64,000 nucleotides of DNA from Scortum barcoo (GCA_023238725.1 CM041547.1:19601144-19665143), one strand, 5' to 3'; shown: positions 1 to 56,344, counted from the stretch's first letter. A program made the numbers and translations. The notes: a model not told the origin generated them from the sequence alone.

Positions 1-3000
1 CAGACACAGGTAACCACAAGCGCAGACCACGAAAGGATCTGATGGTGACATAATGAGGGAGTGTCTCTACGCGTTAGCATCTAAAGAGAGACTGTGAGAA
101 GGAGCGAGGCTGGCGTGTGTGAAGCAGAGGAGGGTTTTAAGTGCTTGTGCGCGGCTTTACGCAGCAGAAACAGGGTTAGTCAGGGAGGGAAGACTGGAGC
201 GAGTGAGGCAGGAGAAGGGGAGCATACAGATTGGCTTATTGTCTTAGCCCGTCTTCTAACATGTTCTGTTGTGGAGACAACCCCCCGCCACTGTCACGCC
301 AATAAAGCAGATTTGAATTTTAATTTTCATCACAGCGAATGAAAGGAGCCCTCAGCGGGGGAGCCTTTATGAGTGAGGGATTGGGTAAAGAGAGGCAGAG
401 ATGTGGTGGTCTGCGGGAATCAGAGATGAGAGAAGACTAGGGAGACTGTGAGAGAGGGAACACATAAACCTTTCTCAGTTTCCTCTTCAGCACGTGCCTC
501 GCAGTAATTTCTTCCCTCTCATCATCCCAGCGATACAGAACATTTGTTACATCTGTCATCGAGGCGCGGTGGCGGCGACCTCTGGTACCCCTGCTCCTCG
601 AGGTGTCGCGGAAACGAGGACTTGAGGCTTTTTCTGCAGTTGCACTTGTTAAGTCACTGTGGATGAGAGCGCCAGCTAAATGCCTGAAATGTAAATGTAA
701 AAAAACGCCGGGGATGGGGAGAGCGGGGGAGATAAAAGAGGAGGGAGATAGAGAGGGCAGTCTTTTGCTTTGGGAGGGGTGGGATTGGAAAGGCGAGGAG
801 GAGGTGGAGGAGGAGGAAGGAGAGCGGAGATAGAGAGGGTGGTCTCGCCGCTGACAGTGACTGAGAGCGAGCCTTTATCGTGTTGCCAGGAAAAGAACAC
901 AGAAGCACATATCAACTGTACTCGCACTCTATTTCCCTTTGCTCTCTGCTTGCCTCTCCTCCTCCTCTTCCTCCTCCACACCCCTCGCTCTCTCTCCTCC
1001 CTCTGAAGATCGGGCGGTTGCATGTTTGATTCGTTTCTATAAGCTGAAGACAGCTGAACGTTAACCCTCGTAGCTCATACAGATGTATTGAAGATAAACT
1101 GTAGAATTGGGGGTGAGGCGAGGTGAAGATACCCTGATAGTGGATTCACGTGAGGTGAGAATGTGTGTGTGCTTGTTTGTGTGTGCATATGTGTGTGTGA
1201 GAGGGAATTCACTTTTCATGGTGTGAAGTGGCGAGAAACAGCCCCAGCATGACGATGGCTCTGGGCCTACAACTGACAGCGCAGCCCAGGTGCACCCTGG
1301 GATGCATGATAGATGGAGAAACGGGAGGAAGGACGAGAGAGGGGAGGAAGGAGGAAGTGAGCGACAGAAGGAGAGAGCGTGGGTGAGACTTGGCGGGGGA
1401 GGCCGAGACGATGAGAAAGGAAAAAGTCGTCAAAGAATGGTGTGGTAGGAAGGAGGGAAAGAGGGTGAGAGGGAGCGAAGGAGGGAGCGGGATAATAGGC
1501 GGAGAGGCGAGAGAGCCGAGTTGAGAGTTGAGGGCAAGCCGGAGCAGGAGATTGAAATCAGTAGATATGACAGGAGTGGATGAGATAGCAGAGCACAGAC
1601 GGAGAGAGTGGAGGGGGAATAAATGGATTAATAACATCCCTCATCTGGACCTTACTGACCGCCCCTCCCTCCCCCGCTGTCTCTCGGCCACTTCTTCTCT
1701 GTCTCTCTTCCCTCCTGCTCAACCTGGTGTCACCTTTTTCCCTCCTCCACTCCGCCTAGAGCAAGGGACAGGGAGAAAGATGTCTGACTACAGAGGCGTG
1801 CTCACCTCCCTGACTCCCTAAACCACTTTACAGCCGCCCTGGGACACTCTGTGGTCCTCTCGCACCTCAGCGTCTTCACTGTCCCCACTTTCACTCCCGA
1901 CCCGCTGACTTATCCTCCCCCTTCACTGAGGAACATTTTAAAACTCTTTCTTTTTATCGCGAGGTCCGCTCAGTTAAAAGCAGGAGAACTAATAAGCAGC
2001 AAAGGACCCAAAAATAAAGCAATTTAATATTAAAAACCGACATTCGGTCTTGTGAGGAAGGTTTAGAGTTTGACATAAATGTTCCCGAAAACCTTTCCCT
2101 CATTCTCCTCACCTTCTTCTCTTTCAAGTTCACTTTTTGGTCACTTTGGGCTCAGGGAGATTAAATTTGTTCAGCGGTCTCCCACATTAGCACTGTGGGG
2201 ATTTATTCTTGTTTCGGGAAAAAAGCCCTTTAAAATCGGCGCTTTGATCATTGTGTTCCGGTATGGCTGCGGATGAACCGGCAGACATCATTTTCGAACA
2301 ACTTTTTACGCCACATGTTTAGCAGTTGTCTTCTTCACTGAGAGAGTAAGATAAACCTTCTCCACACCTGTCGCTTCATTTGAATATTTTCTGTTTTACT
2401 TTATTCTTTCATCTAAAATAATTCACATTAATGGTTGACATTTGCAGAGGCACATTATCAAGACAAATTCTCCTGTGTTTTTCCAGACATCAATCTTGTA
2501 GAAAAAACTAAGCTCACGAGTTGTAACCTGTGTGAGCCTGTCTAGTTTTTTGGCTGTGCAAATACTACACAGTTGATGTGCTGTAATGAATGTTTTTTTT
2601 TGTTTTTGCATAACCTGCTGTGCCACAAAATGTACTCAGTTAATGAAATCCATTATTCTTCATTATTCATAACTGCAACATTCATGGTCCGACTTCCGGC
2701 CGGAGAACCTTTGTTGCATGTTGCACCCCCCTCTCTGTCTGTCTTTACATATTTTCTGGCGCTGTCTACACTGACTGTTAGAAGTAGACTAGTTATCCGG
2801 GCATGTTAACATTTGCAGTTTAATCCACTACCTTACACTTGTTTAAGGCTTAAGTAAGACTGTCGTCCAAACTCTTTAAATGCCGAGCACATCCACACAG
2901 TTTTCTCTTACTGTACGCCTGAGGATGAATGGGAGACGTCTTAACCAGTATCTATAATATTCCACAAAATTCAGTCGCTTTCCACCTCACCTCACCTCAC

Positions 3001-4147
3001 TTTCCACCTTATCATTTATCACTTAGCCTCACCAGACTATACATTTCCAGGGACAAACACACAAATATAAAAGCCCAGACTCACCCTTCCCTCCAGCTAC
3101 CCTATTTAGTCTCCTTAGCCTAACTCTAGCAGACACACAGAAAGAGCTATTACTATTCTACAAGGACCAGGGGACAAACAAGAGCAAGCAGCAGGAAAAG
3201 CATCAGACTGCAGAGGCCCCTCGGTGGGTCGCCTGCTAAACTTAGAGCAGAAATGGGCCAGAGAGAAACGATCATTTGTGCATTTGTGTGTCTGTCCTCG
3301 TGTCTGTGTCTGAGTGTTAAGTGGTATTAACTTCCATTCAGACACTGTCTGATTATGTCAAGATGCCAAACCTAAACAACCCTCTCCGGCATCTCTCACC
3401 CAGTTGAATTTGTTCCCTCAAGATTTACCTTTTTTAGGATTTTGGTTTCTCTCAGTCTTCCTTTTCAGCCTTGAAAGCCCTGGAAGGGTACGGCGACTGT
3501 GACAGGGCCGCCACATTGCAATCACAATCACGTCGAGGCAAAATTAGTCAAATATTTTAATGAAGACCTGTGCTTTTTTTTAATTAAGGTTCAAAAAGTA
3601 CTTAAAATAAGGTCACTGTTAATTAGATGATGGTCTGACAAATGTGCAAGCTGCTAATTAAGCTTGTATGTGTTTGATTAAAGATAAGTAGGCTTCCATG
3701 ATAAGAAATGTGATGATGAGGCACGAGAAGAGCGAAGCAGAGGAAAAAAGACATACGCGCAGTGAGGGGAGGTTTAATTGAGGTAGAGATGATAAGTGTG
3801 TGTGTGTGAAGCAAGACAGAGGGACAGATAGGAATGAAGGGGAGCAGAGAGGAGGGTTTGTCATCAATACATAATTTCAGCGCATGTTGGTGATGGCAGG
3901 GGCTTTGTCAGAGATGTACACGCTCAAGCACTTATGTGTGTGTGCATGTTTCTGCATCCATCTCTACTGTGTGTGTGTGTGTATGTGTGTGTGTGAATGC
4001 CTGTGGCTGTGGTGAGTTTATATCTCCTGCCCACTGTCTTTTAAATTCACTATATTCAACTGAAGGCCAGCTGTTCCCCCTTCCTGCCTCACCTCCCACT
4101 CTAGCTCTTTTTCATCCCTCCATCCTCTCTCCCTCTGTTTTACTCTC

Positions 4148-4150
<3 letters not shown>

Positions 4151-4186
<36 letters not shown>
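4151..4186. repeat. (CT)18 microsatellite
   Basis: Pure CT dinucleotide array, flanked upstream by imperfect CT-rich sequence from 4085. Confidence 0.97.
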
Positions 4187-4188
<2 letters not shown>

Positions 4189-6229
4189 CAGGCTCCTCTT
4201 TCCATCAGGCAGTGCAGCAGCAGTCAATAGCAACCCCCCCCAACTCAAGTTCAAAGGAGCCTTTATAGGAAGGATAGAAATATGCATTGCCAAAAACCTC
4301 CCAGCAACAGACACCATCATCTCTCTCTGGCTTGCTCCACCTTTCTATCTCAGTCTTTGTCTCTCACACGGTCTCTTCCTGCCTTTGCTTCATCGCTCTT
4401 CCCTCACAAAGAAAAAATACCTATATGCTATATACTTCACTTAAGGTGTATTACAAAGGCTTTGAAATCAATATTGTTGCTAAGGGAATAACAATGTAGT
4501 ACTTTTTTGTTGGGCTGATTAGGATGTTCCACATTCACACCACAGTATTGGTGGCAGTTGTTGTATTTGTATTGCTATTTCAGAATCGGTAATGTACACA
4601 ACATGTGACCCAAGCAGTCATCTTAAAATAACACATTATGCGTAATAATATGTTGTCCTTAGAACTATTGTAAAGACATTGTAACTACTAAAAAAAATGT
4701 TATTTATATGCTGGAGAGACTATGTAGAAATGACTGAAAGTCCCATTTTTACATTGTGCACCAACAGTTGAACCTTCTGAAGCCAACCAAGTGGGCGATA
4801 AAAAATATTTTTCTCACCAATTTCATATCTGTGAATCAAATTCCAAAACTGCATTGTCATTTTATTTTCTCCTGTGGTGATTATGTCACACCACTTGCTC
4901 AGCGATGATACTGAGTGTGCTCATGGCAGTAAAAGGGGACCGTACCTAACCTGTTAAACCAGTCTCAAGATGTTCAAACCACAACAGAAAAAAAGATGTG
5001 AACAGTAAAATATTTAAAATGCAACTGATATCTGTTCAAATTAACCCTGTAGTAAATATAAAATTCTCTGTTGTGATTGTACAGCATGATCTAAATAAAC
5101 AGGTCTTTAAACATTTTCAGCAGCATGTCAGCCATCAGCCACTGAAAACAGAGGAAACATGGTTTGTGCTGCTGGAACAATGGCTCAGTGTGTTGTGTTA
5201 TATCATCGTATAACGTTTCCTGTGGCTACATCTGAACTCAGCACATACAGAAATGCACTTGACCTGTGAAATGTCCCTTTTACGTGCTCTTTGTGTTACA
5301 CTTTTACACGGTTTAGCAGTGTGCCTAATGTTGTTTCATCATCTTGTTGTGTGTGTGTGCAGTGTGTATGAATGCTTGTGTGTGTCCAAGGCGCCACCCT
5401 GGTATTAGTCTGTGATTGCAGTCGTGATTTGTCATTTTGCGTATTGTATTGTGTGTGTTTTAGTGTTCCCCTTTGTTTGATTGTGGGTGTGAGTGCAGCT
5501 GTGTGTGTGTGTGTGAGGATGTAGGTATCTGTGTTTAAAGCCATTCAAATGTGTGTGTTTATGTGAGTGTGTGCATATTCCAGAGCAAGATTGGAAGTGG
5601 GTCTATTTCTTTTGCAGTCACTGATGTGCCCCTGTGTGTGTAATTGAAATACCTGAGTTATTGACTCTCTCTCCTCCTCCAAGTCAAATAACTGCTCCGG
5701 GAGTGTGTGAGTGCACTCATTTGGAGGCTGTGGGGCAGAGCAGGCAACTCTGGCAGACCAAGGCCTGTCAACCATGGAATACACACACACACACAGAAAC
5801 ACACACATATGAAACAGAAGGCCCTACTGAGGCCAAACTCACACAAATACAGACATGCAGGCACACAGGGGCAACATTAGACACACAAACATGTACATAT
5901 GCATTGATACAGACTACACAAACACACCCTGAATGGCACACAAATACTGGTCTCTATCCCCTCCCTCCACACACACACTCTTCCCTTCGGCACACATGTG
6001 TCCTGTCTCTTCCTCTCTCTCTGACAGCAGCAGTCCTCTGCGGCTGAACAACTCAGGCTTAGCCTCCTCCTGCCTAAATGGCTGGCTGACTGGCTTATAC
6101 ATGCGCACGGCCACGCACACTCACACACACACACACACACCTCCGCTCGCCTGCTCCTTCACTGACTCCTGGCTTCCTGCCCCTTCACTGCTCACTCACT
6201 CCATACAGGATCACAGCCGTCTGCCAGCC

Positions 6230-6500
6230 TGCCCTCTTCCTCTCCATTCATCCCATTGTCACCACATTGTCCTCTGCCTCTGTCCCACCGGAGGCTTCAA
6301 ATCTCAGCTACACCCTCTCTGCTTTTTGTACATCTCTATCTTTTATTCTCGCTTGCTTAATTCTTTTCTCTCCCTTTGGTTTCTCTCTGTTTTCCTCTTT
6401 CCTCCTATCTACTCCCTCCTCTACAGTTTTATCTGCTCTTTTTCTATCTCTCTCTCGTCGTATCTCTCCATCTCTCTCTCTCTCTCTCTCCCCTGTCTCC
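6230..6500. repeat. Pyrimidine-rich tract with (TC)10
   Basis: Low-complexity C/T sequence that ends in a pure TC array at 6471-6490. It opens several spurious frames on both strands. Confidence 0.85.
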
Positions 6501-6559
6501 ATCGGCCATTCATCCTGCTGTATTGTGTGGTGTAGTGTATTGTTGTCTGTGTACAGTAG

Positions 6560-6780
6560 CCAGCGCTGACGTCAGCTGTGGATCCACACAGTGAAGACAG
6601 CGACTGGCTCAGGAGTGCGTTCAAAGCCTTGCTGGCCGCCTTCCTGCGCCTTGGCTGACTGACTCGCTGGCCTCGCTACCCCCTCTGGGAATTTTAATAC
6701 TCACTAATCGATCACCTTGTGCCAACAGAGGTGATAATGCGGCCAGACCCTAATTATTGTTGCTGTAAATGAAGAGAGGT
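6560..6780. promoter_or_regulatory. Candidate intronic regulatory element (CRE, E-box, homeodomain-like sites)
   Basis: TGACGTCA at 6567-6574 is a perfect palindromic cAMP-response element and overlaps CAGCTG (E-box type) at 6573-6578. Downstream are ATCGAT (about 6707) and TAATTA at 6751-6756 followed by ATTGTT (Sox-like). The block is non-repetitive between a pyrimidine-rich tract and an AT-rich stretch. Function is inference only; single motifs occur by chance. Confidence 0.25.
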
Positions 6781-8315
6781 GTTTTGCAGCACTTCATTTT
6801 ATTCACGGTTTCTTATCATTCCACCCACTCCCACCAGTGATTTTTATTTCTTTATTTTTTTACTTACATATCTCTCACCCTTTCTTCTTAGACTTTTGCG
6901 TCTGTCTTGCTCTTCGTCTAGCATGTATTCTTCTCAAAAGCTAATGAAAATTCTGCAGTACTCTGGCACTCTGAATGAGTGCGTTGGACAGTACATTAAT
7001 ACTGCTCTTAAGAGTTGAGAGATAGAGAGGGAAAGCTAGAGGAAATGGGTGACGGGGGGGACAAGGCAGCGGGGAGCCTTGAGGTGGGGTGGGGGGTGTT
7101 CGGGAGTGCGCGAATGTGGAAATTCAATTATAACTGTGCCCTGGCAGTAATTCCACTGGTATAAATGGGATGGCAGAGCAAGAGAAGAGATGGATAGAGA
7201 TGGATGAAGGATGAGAGAGAAAGAGGCAGAGAAGAGAGAGAAAGTTGAAGAACAAGTTGGTTTCGGAGCACATTCGGCAAGTGTTTCACATCTCAACGTG
7301 CCACCTCGATGCTATAGCCCCGATTTCAATAATGCAGAAACAAGGTAACGGATCAACCCGTACGCGTCCCCTGGGAGGGTCAGGTTAGCCTTTGATGTCG
7401 AGTGAAGCACAGAGAGAGTCCTGAGAAGCCAGAGAGATTTCAACACCCTGCCTGTCTGCCCGTCCTGGCTGCCAGCTTCGTCTGATTTTGCTCGCATGAT
7501 GTCCACAACTGTAGACGAAACACACAATATCGTACCCATTCATATAATTTACCACTTTATATGCATGAGTATCCAAGAACATAAACACTCTACTGTACAT
7601 TGTGTACACAGGAGTTGGTCTCGCAGACTGACTCACCCATGTACAATAACAAGCTCTTGTCTAGACTGGCATTTCTCACCTCCTCCTCTACTTCTGTCCG
7701 GCTCAATATTCCATTTCAACACGCGACGGTGGCAAGACGCAGGCTTGCATATCATTCTGTGAGCGATGTTTATTGGACTGTCGGTGACTGTACTGCTGTA
7801 CATTCAGTATCCCTCATATTTAGATTTGGCCTCTCCAAAGGGAAGGGACTCAGTTAGTGAATGTTTTATGCTCAGCGTTGTCCATGGTAGGTGTGTGCCA
7901 TTTCTATTATAGTCATTGCAGGTTATATTGAAGTCGCATTGTCCCAGCATAGCTGTAATAAAAACTAATTGATGAAAATGATCGATGATGATTAAGGACA
8001 GCAGCTCTGAGTCCCTCTGAATTTACTCCAGCCACCCCCGTGTACAAACTCATTAAAGGAGTCATAAAGGCAACTAATGAAAATCATGACCGGTATCATT
8101 ACGAGCCCACTGGCGTCCTCCTCTGTGAGCGAGAGAATAAAGGCAGCTAAATTAATGTTCGCACCAATAACGTTACAAAACCACCGCCATCCTTTAAGTA
8201 GTATCTGTTCTCCTCTGTGTGTAAGGCCAACTAAATTAAAGTTCAGGCCAATATTCTTATGTAACCATTTACACTCTGCCTCTTTGTCCCTCTGTGTGCT
8301 TCTGCCATTTTTCAG

Positions 8316-50854
<42,539 letters not shown>

Positions 50855-51509
50855 GAGAAAAAGGGGGAGGAGGAGCGGACGGTGGCGAGGGAGAAGGAGG
50901 AGAGGAATAGAGGCATGTAGTGTTAGGAGATCAGGGATGATTTTAAAGACACTGTCCACACACTGCAACCCTAGCCCATATTGGGACAGCAGGATAAGGT
51001 AGAAAGAGAGAGAGCTAGAGGAGGAAAAGACTGAAAGGTAGAGACTGTGAAATAAGAAAAATAAAGCTAAGAGGAAAAGGGAAACAATCTTGATTTTGCA
51101 AGAAAATTTGGGTAAAAAAAAATCAGGACACCCTGAGGAGGAGTGGGATGTTAACCCCCTCTCAGAAATGGCCAAAGCTACTCTACTTTTATGTCCCAAC
51201 ACAGTCAATTAACATTCCCCTCGACATCGCAAATGCACTCAACTCCAAGTCCATCATTTCATCCACCAGCGAGGCAGCAGTCAATGTACTTGGTTATTAT
51301 CGCAAAAGAGGCGACACCTCATCTTAGTTTGATATTGGACATGTGAGCCTGGTGCGATGTGACGGCTGCCCGAGAGCTCCCGCTGAGCGCTTATGAGGAA
51401 AGACTGCGAGAGCGGAGAGAGAGGAGCGAACTGCCCATCTGCCCCTGTGTCACCGCAGAAAGGAGACATTGTCACGTTTACCAGAGCCGCGACACAGGAG
51501 ATGACTAGT

Positions 51510-51517
51510 GCTTCTCT

Positions 51518-51561
<44 letters not shown>

Positions 51562-51690
51562 AGGGAGACAGCCCGGCCTGTCCATCTCTCTCTCTGTCCT
51601 GCGCTCGTCCGACTCTTCTGTTCTCCCTTTCTCTCTCTCTCTCTCTCTTTCTCTTAGCCCCTGCTCCTCCTCCTCCTCCTCCTCCTCCAC
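51510..51690 (+). repeat. grin2b: CU-rich tract in the 3' UTR: (TC)n, CT-rich, (TCC)n
   Basis: Pure TC repeats at about 51522-51558 and 51630-51648 and (CTC)n at about 51664-51688, separated by short unique pieces. If transcribed it is a large potential polypyrimidine-tract-binding-protein platform. The duplex is a mirror-repeat purine/pyrimidine tract. Confidence 0.9.
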
Positions 51691-53063
51691 ATCCTCCAAT
51701 GCCAAAAGAGCTGATCTTGTTTGCTATGAGAAATACAATCATGAATGATAATAAGATATTCTTATAGAAAAAAACAGGGTATAAGAACAACAATAATATT
51801 GATAACATTGTGAATAACAAAGATGTTAGTACTGATTATGATAACACTGCTTATAATATCACTAAGTTTTTCTTGTTTTATGTTCTGTTGGTATAATATT
51901 TCACTGTTTTAGTATCTGTAGTTGTATCCTGTCCGCCTGGTGGCGGCAGGAAGGTTGTTTTTAGTTCAACCCACAAGCCAGAAAGACTGAGTTCTTAACT
52001 CCTGTTTTTCTGTTTTCTGTAGAATATTTTACTCCATGCTCATACGTTTATTTGCTCCTTGTGGAAAAACAGGATCTCGAAGACACGTTTAGAGCTGACG
52101 GATCCTTATTTGGTGTTTCAAGACATTGCAAACCAAGTGCAGACACACACACACACACACACTTAAACACACAGTTTTTTTGTCGGCCTGAACTTGTGTT
52201 ACTGTGAACAACGCCAGAAGCTGAAGATACTGCGAGGAAAGGACGTGCCTTAATGGTCTCCAGTGGATGTGTCCTCCAGTTCGCATGCGGTCCCCACGCG
52301 GCAGCACCAGGACGGACCAGCATGCTCTCGGGCTGCTTGGCGATCTCCTCACGTTTATGAGCCAAAACTTGCAGTAAAAATTTACAGCAGGCCTGAGATG
52401 CTGCTGCTGCTGGTTTAGATACAAGATGCCGTTGGAGATGTTTTATAACTTCGTAAACTGATTTCATATGTCAAATATGGGCAGCACTTTATGAAGCAGC
52501 TGCATTCAGGATGTCCCGCTGTCACGGATAGACGTCTCACTCCACAACACGGCAGCCTTTAGACCACTTCTTTTATTCAGGTTACATGATAACAGTCACC
52601 GGGCACTTACTTTTTTCGGCCTCTCACTAGTATCTCGTAGAAGGCATTACTTTTCACTCACGTAAGCAGTTTGAGAAGCGCACGCAAAGCGCTTCGCCTG
52701 GACATTGTGTATGACTAAAATATGCACTGTTGCTTATGACGGCGAAAACTCTACAGAATGTGTAGGAGAAGTGTCGTTGCTCCATGACAATGATGCTGAT
52801 AAAAGCTTGAGCTGAGGAGGATGTCTATTTGAGAGAGGCCTCTTGAACGCTGACTGAGGCGTCAGGAAGGCGGCCATCTCGCGACGGCTTTCCGGCTTTT
52901 TACTCTGACTGATGTAGATAGCCCTTTCAGCTGGGGAGGCCTCATTTATTGCACAGGACCTTTTACTCAGTGTAGGTTCAGGCACTCAGTAGACATGCCT
53001 TATCGTCCCATCACCCCCCCATCCCCGAGCTGTCCGATGATGACTCATCATTTTACTGTACAG

Positions 53064-53069
53064 AATAAA
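53064..53069 (+). promoter_or_regulatory. grin2b: Candidate poly(A) signal AATAAA (proximal)
   Basis: Consensus hexamer 2.2 kb after the stop codon, followed within 50 bp by U-rich sequence. Confidence 0.35.
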
Positions 53070-53682
53070 GAAGCCTCTATTAGTTATTTAAAGGTTTGAT
53101 CTTTGATTAGCTGGCAACGTCAGAAGTTCAAGGGCTGCGGGAGATTGCGCAGGAGTGCTGGCCTGAGATTGGAGCTGCTGGAGTGTGTAGAGTGTGATCT
53201 TTGTCATTGCAGACTTATATCTTATACCCTAATCTAAATGCACCAATGTAATAGGCTGGCGTGCATGCGTGCGTGTTTGTGCGTGTGTGTGTGTGTGTGT
53301 GGAGGAAGGGAAGCAAATCACGACTGAATGGTAACAGCTGTCCCCCCCCCCCCACTAACCTGCTGATAACTATTCATAAATTCAACAGCTTCTCCTCTCC
53401 CCTCGCTCCACACCGTTAAAGTGAGACTGATCGAGTTAGCCTTAAATCAAGCAGATTCATCCACCCCGCCCCCCTCCCCCCATGACTCTCCTAATAAATA
53501 GATTGGGATCTCTGGAATTTTTATACACACACATTTTGAAAGTTCAGGTCAACCATTATTAGCAAGATGGTGTAAGAAGGAGACAGGAGAATGGGAGATG
53601 ACGAGGAAATAAGACAGAGCAGATGAAAGACTTTGGAGTGGGCATCAATCAGTGTCAGCATTTGTATGTTCAATCTTTTCCT

Positions 53683-53690
53683 TGTAAATA
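53683..53690 (+). promoter_or_regulatory. grin2b: Pumilio response element TGTAAATA
   Basis: Exact UGUANAUA match in the probable 3' UTR. Further exact matches are at 54857-54864 (TGTACATA), 55545-55552 and 56345-56352. PUM proteins repress or localise neuronal mRNAs through such sites. Confidence 0.4.
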
Positions 53691-53772
53691 ATATATTTAA
53701 AACTCTTTTCACTTTGTACAGTAAACAGACAGACAGGATGTAACTTTCAATATGTTTTACAGCAATTTAAGA

Positions 53773-53778
53773 AATAAA
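53773..53778 (+). promoter_or_regulatory. grin2b: Candidate poly(A) signal AATAAA (middle)
   Basis: Hexamer inside an A-rich region (53765-53830) with further near-matches. Confidence 0.3.
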
Positions 53779-54856
53779 CAAAACCATAATAAAAACACAT
53801 AAAAACAAAAAACACATAAACAAAAATATGCAAAATATAGTTAAGACACAAATATTACTAATCATAAGTGATATAATTGAACCTCTTTTTCTTTCAATCT
53901 CATGTTTACTTAATTATGATAGTTTACCAATCAGTATACTGATTATGTTAAGGATTATGCTTTTTCATATTTTCACTAAAGTGTTGGAAATTGAGGATAA
54001 TTTACTGTAAGTGTAGACGTTTGGTGATTAAAAAGGGGAAAGTTTAGTTTTAGGAGTCTTTGCTAAGTTTCCCTTGAATTGTGTTAGATTCTCTCTTTTT
54101 AAGGTAAGCTATTCTTCATGCTTTTTGAGATAAATTCAATTATCTACACATTTATGTAATACAATATTACATGTATACATAGATGATATTTGCATATAGA
54201 GGCAGTATATTGTGATCCTTCATTTTTAAGCAGCGATCCTTGTTAAAAACTTACGAGATATTTGTGTTTTTGTTGCCCGTTTTTTTCTGACCTGGGCTCT
54301 AACGATGATTGCACACAGAATTTAGAGCCATCGTCGGCCTGGCCTATCCTGTTCCCTCTCTTTGTTTGGGATAGACATCACTGTGGTAAAGGAAGATATA
54401 TAAACATATATATGCGTCGATATATATGTCTATATATACGTACACACATGCACACACATACATGTATGAACACATGTACACACACACACACAAATGCACG
54501 CTGGACGTTTCCCAGTGTTGACGTTAAAGTTCCTGTGGATTTCAGCACAATATTGTGGAAAATGAAAGACAAGTGTAGTTTCATCTTATTGAGAATCCAT
54601 TTGAAGCTGGAATGCATTTGTGCAACCCCTTATTAAAAGGTGCAACATTTGTTCTGTCATGTCTCATTTTATGTAGATTTTTTTTTTTTTTTGCTTCAGG
54701 GGAGTCAAGCCTTGTTGCTATATTTCGAGCTCACATATTACTAAACCGCGTTATTTGACAGCTGAAAACACTTAAACGATTCTAATTTATTCGATGCAAC
54801 TTTGTGCACTGCTTGTTTCTCTGTATGAGATGGGAAACGTAATTTGTAATTTGTTG

Positions 54857-54864
54857 TGTACATA
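54857..54864 (+). promoter_or_regulatory. grin2b: Pumilio response element TGTACATA
   Basis: Exact UGUANAUA match in the probable 3' UTR. Confidence 0.35.
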
Positions 54865-55544
54865 TGCATTTCTGTCCCCATGCAGTCAGAAATTATTTCC
54901 CCCGCTTTTCTTCTGTGTGGTCCTGATTCCAATAAGTCTCTATAATCTTCTCCACAGCCCTCAGAGAAGAAATTTATCTCTCTGCTGTTTTTTTTTTTAA
55001 CTGCTTTCATGTCTGGAGGGTTGATTGAAAAGTGAAAAACGTATCTGTGCACACGCAAACTCTTTTTCATACAAGCCACCACGTTTCCTTTTTTATTTAT
55101 TTATTTTTGCATCTCATTTGCAATAAACAGCACAACCAAACGGAAAATGCTCTGTATGTGCCAATGCATCACTTCTTGTTGTTCTTTCATATGTCAGAAG
55201 GCGAGCTAGGGCCAGTTTCAAGCTGCTGGTGGGGAAGTCGAGGTGCACCTGACACTGTGGTAAACATGCTATCATCAGGCCTTTACCACCTCCAGCTGCT
55301 CTGCTCTGCAGCCAGCGTGTACAGGTCGGCCAGCGATGCAGAGTAAGCATGGCTCGTCAGAGGTCTTTATTTCCCTCATGGCCAAAGTGGTCCCAGCCTC
55401 ACTTCTCTGCACACAAGCATGCCACAACACATTTGTTCAAACAGTTCATGTAGAGCAAAACACTGTGTCACATTTTTTTTTCTCGCAACAACAAGAGAAC
55501 GGCTGTGGCGAGTTAGTGGGCTGGAACGTCCTGAAGGTGGAGGA

Positions 55545-55552
55545 TGTAAATA
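55545..55552 (+). promoter_or_regulatory. grin2b: Pumilio response element TGTAAATA
   Basis: Exact UGUANAUA match in the distal part of the probable 3' UTR. Confidence 0.35.
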
Positions 55553-56344
55553 TCACCTCAGCTGACGTGTGTTTTTCTGTCAGGACTGCTGACACATGGG
55601 ACCAAATAACAGCACGACGTGGTCAGCTACAGGGATCGATGCACTGGTTAAAACTGACTTGTGAAAATGTGTTTTTTTTGCGTTTTGTGTTTGACATGTT
55701 TATTTCACGTCGGTATCAACTGCTAATCACGTTGGATTTTTATCAGTAAGTCACCTCTCATGCGTATAGGAGGAATTATACTGTGATATTCTATGATTGA
55801 TTTGTTGTGAAGGTTCATGTAATTTAGCTGCTTATAATTTCCCAGTTCACCCTAATTCACTGCAGAACTTGTTTACCAATATTTTGAAGTTCTACCTGTG
55901 TGTAGGTGTATTATCATGTAATGATATTGCTTTATATTGATGCATACAAACTTTTTCTATTAAATTGTGTACAGTTTTGTTTGTTTATTGTATATTGCTA
56001 TTTTCCATCTTCATCATTCATACAGTTAACTTGAATGGATTGCTTTACCTGAATGGGAACTGATGCTAACGTGACATAAGGGGTTGCTACTAAATGTATT
56101 TCACAAGGTGAGCAGGTTTGTGAAAATACACATCTTCGCTGAAACTACAAAGCCTGACTAAATTTACTGTGGGTTGACAAAAAATGTAACATATGAATAG
56201 CATCAATTGTATACATAATAATATACATAATATTATTCTTGGCCATTCTTTTCTCTTTTTGTGGCCCTTTTCTTTGAAATAATCCCGAAATTTTTACACC
56301 ATACGAACAGAAAACGACACAAAAACAAATAATTGTACAGGTTG

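Larger units (their letters stand above)
1..8315 (+). other. Upstream non-coding region, probably intron before residue 138
   Basis: No open frame resembles the first GluN2 coding exon (signal peptide and about 137 residues), so this is probably intronic. It holds purine-rich tracts (680-840, 1300-1520), TG-rich stretches (1160-1200, 5340-5580), a CT repeat (4151-4186), a CA repeat near 6122-6140 and a pyrimidine-rich block (6230-6500). Around 6560-6780 the sequence is non-repetitive, with a perfect CRE and homeodomain-like sites. A 5' UTR exon or promoter cannot be excluded but none is recognised. Confidence 0.6.

Noticed and set aside
486..499. Half of a REST/NRSE site (TTCAGCAC)
   Set aside because: The right half (GGACAG type) is missing at the required spacing.
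94..1023. Overlapping open frames on both strands near the window start
   Set aside because: Translations of purine-rich or pyrimidine-rich low-complexity DNA with no domain and no splice-flanked conservation.
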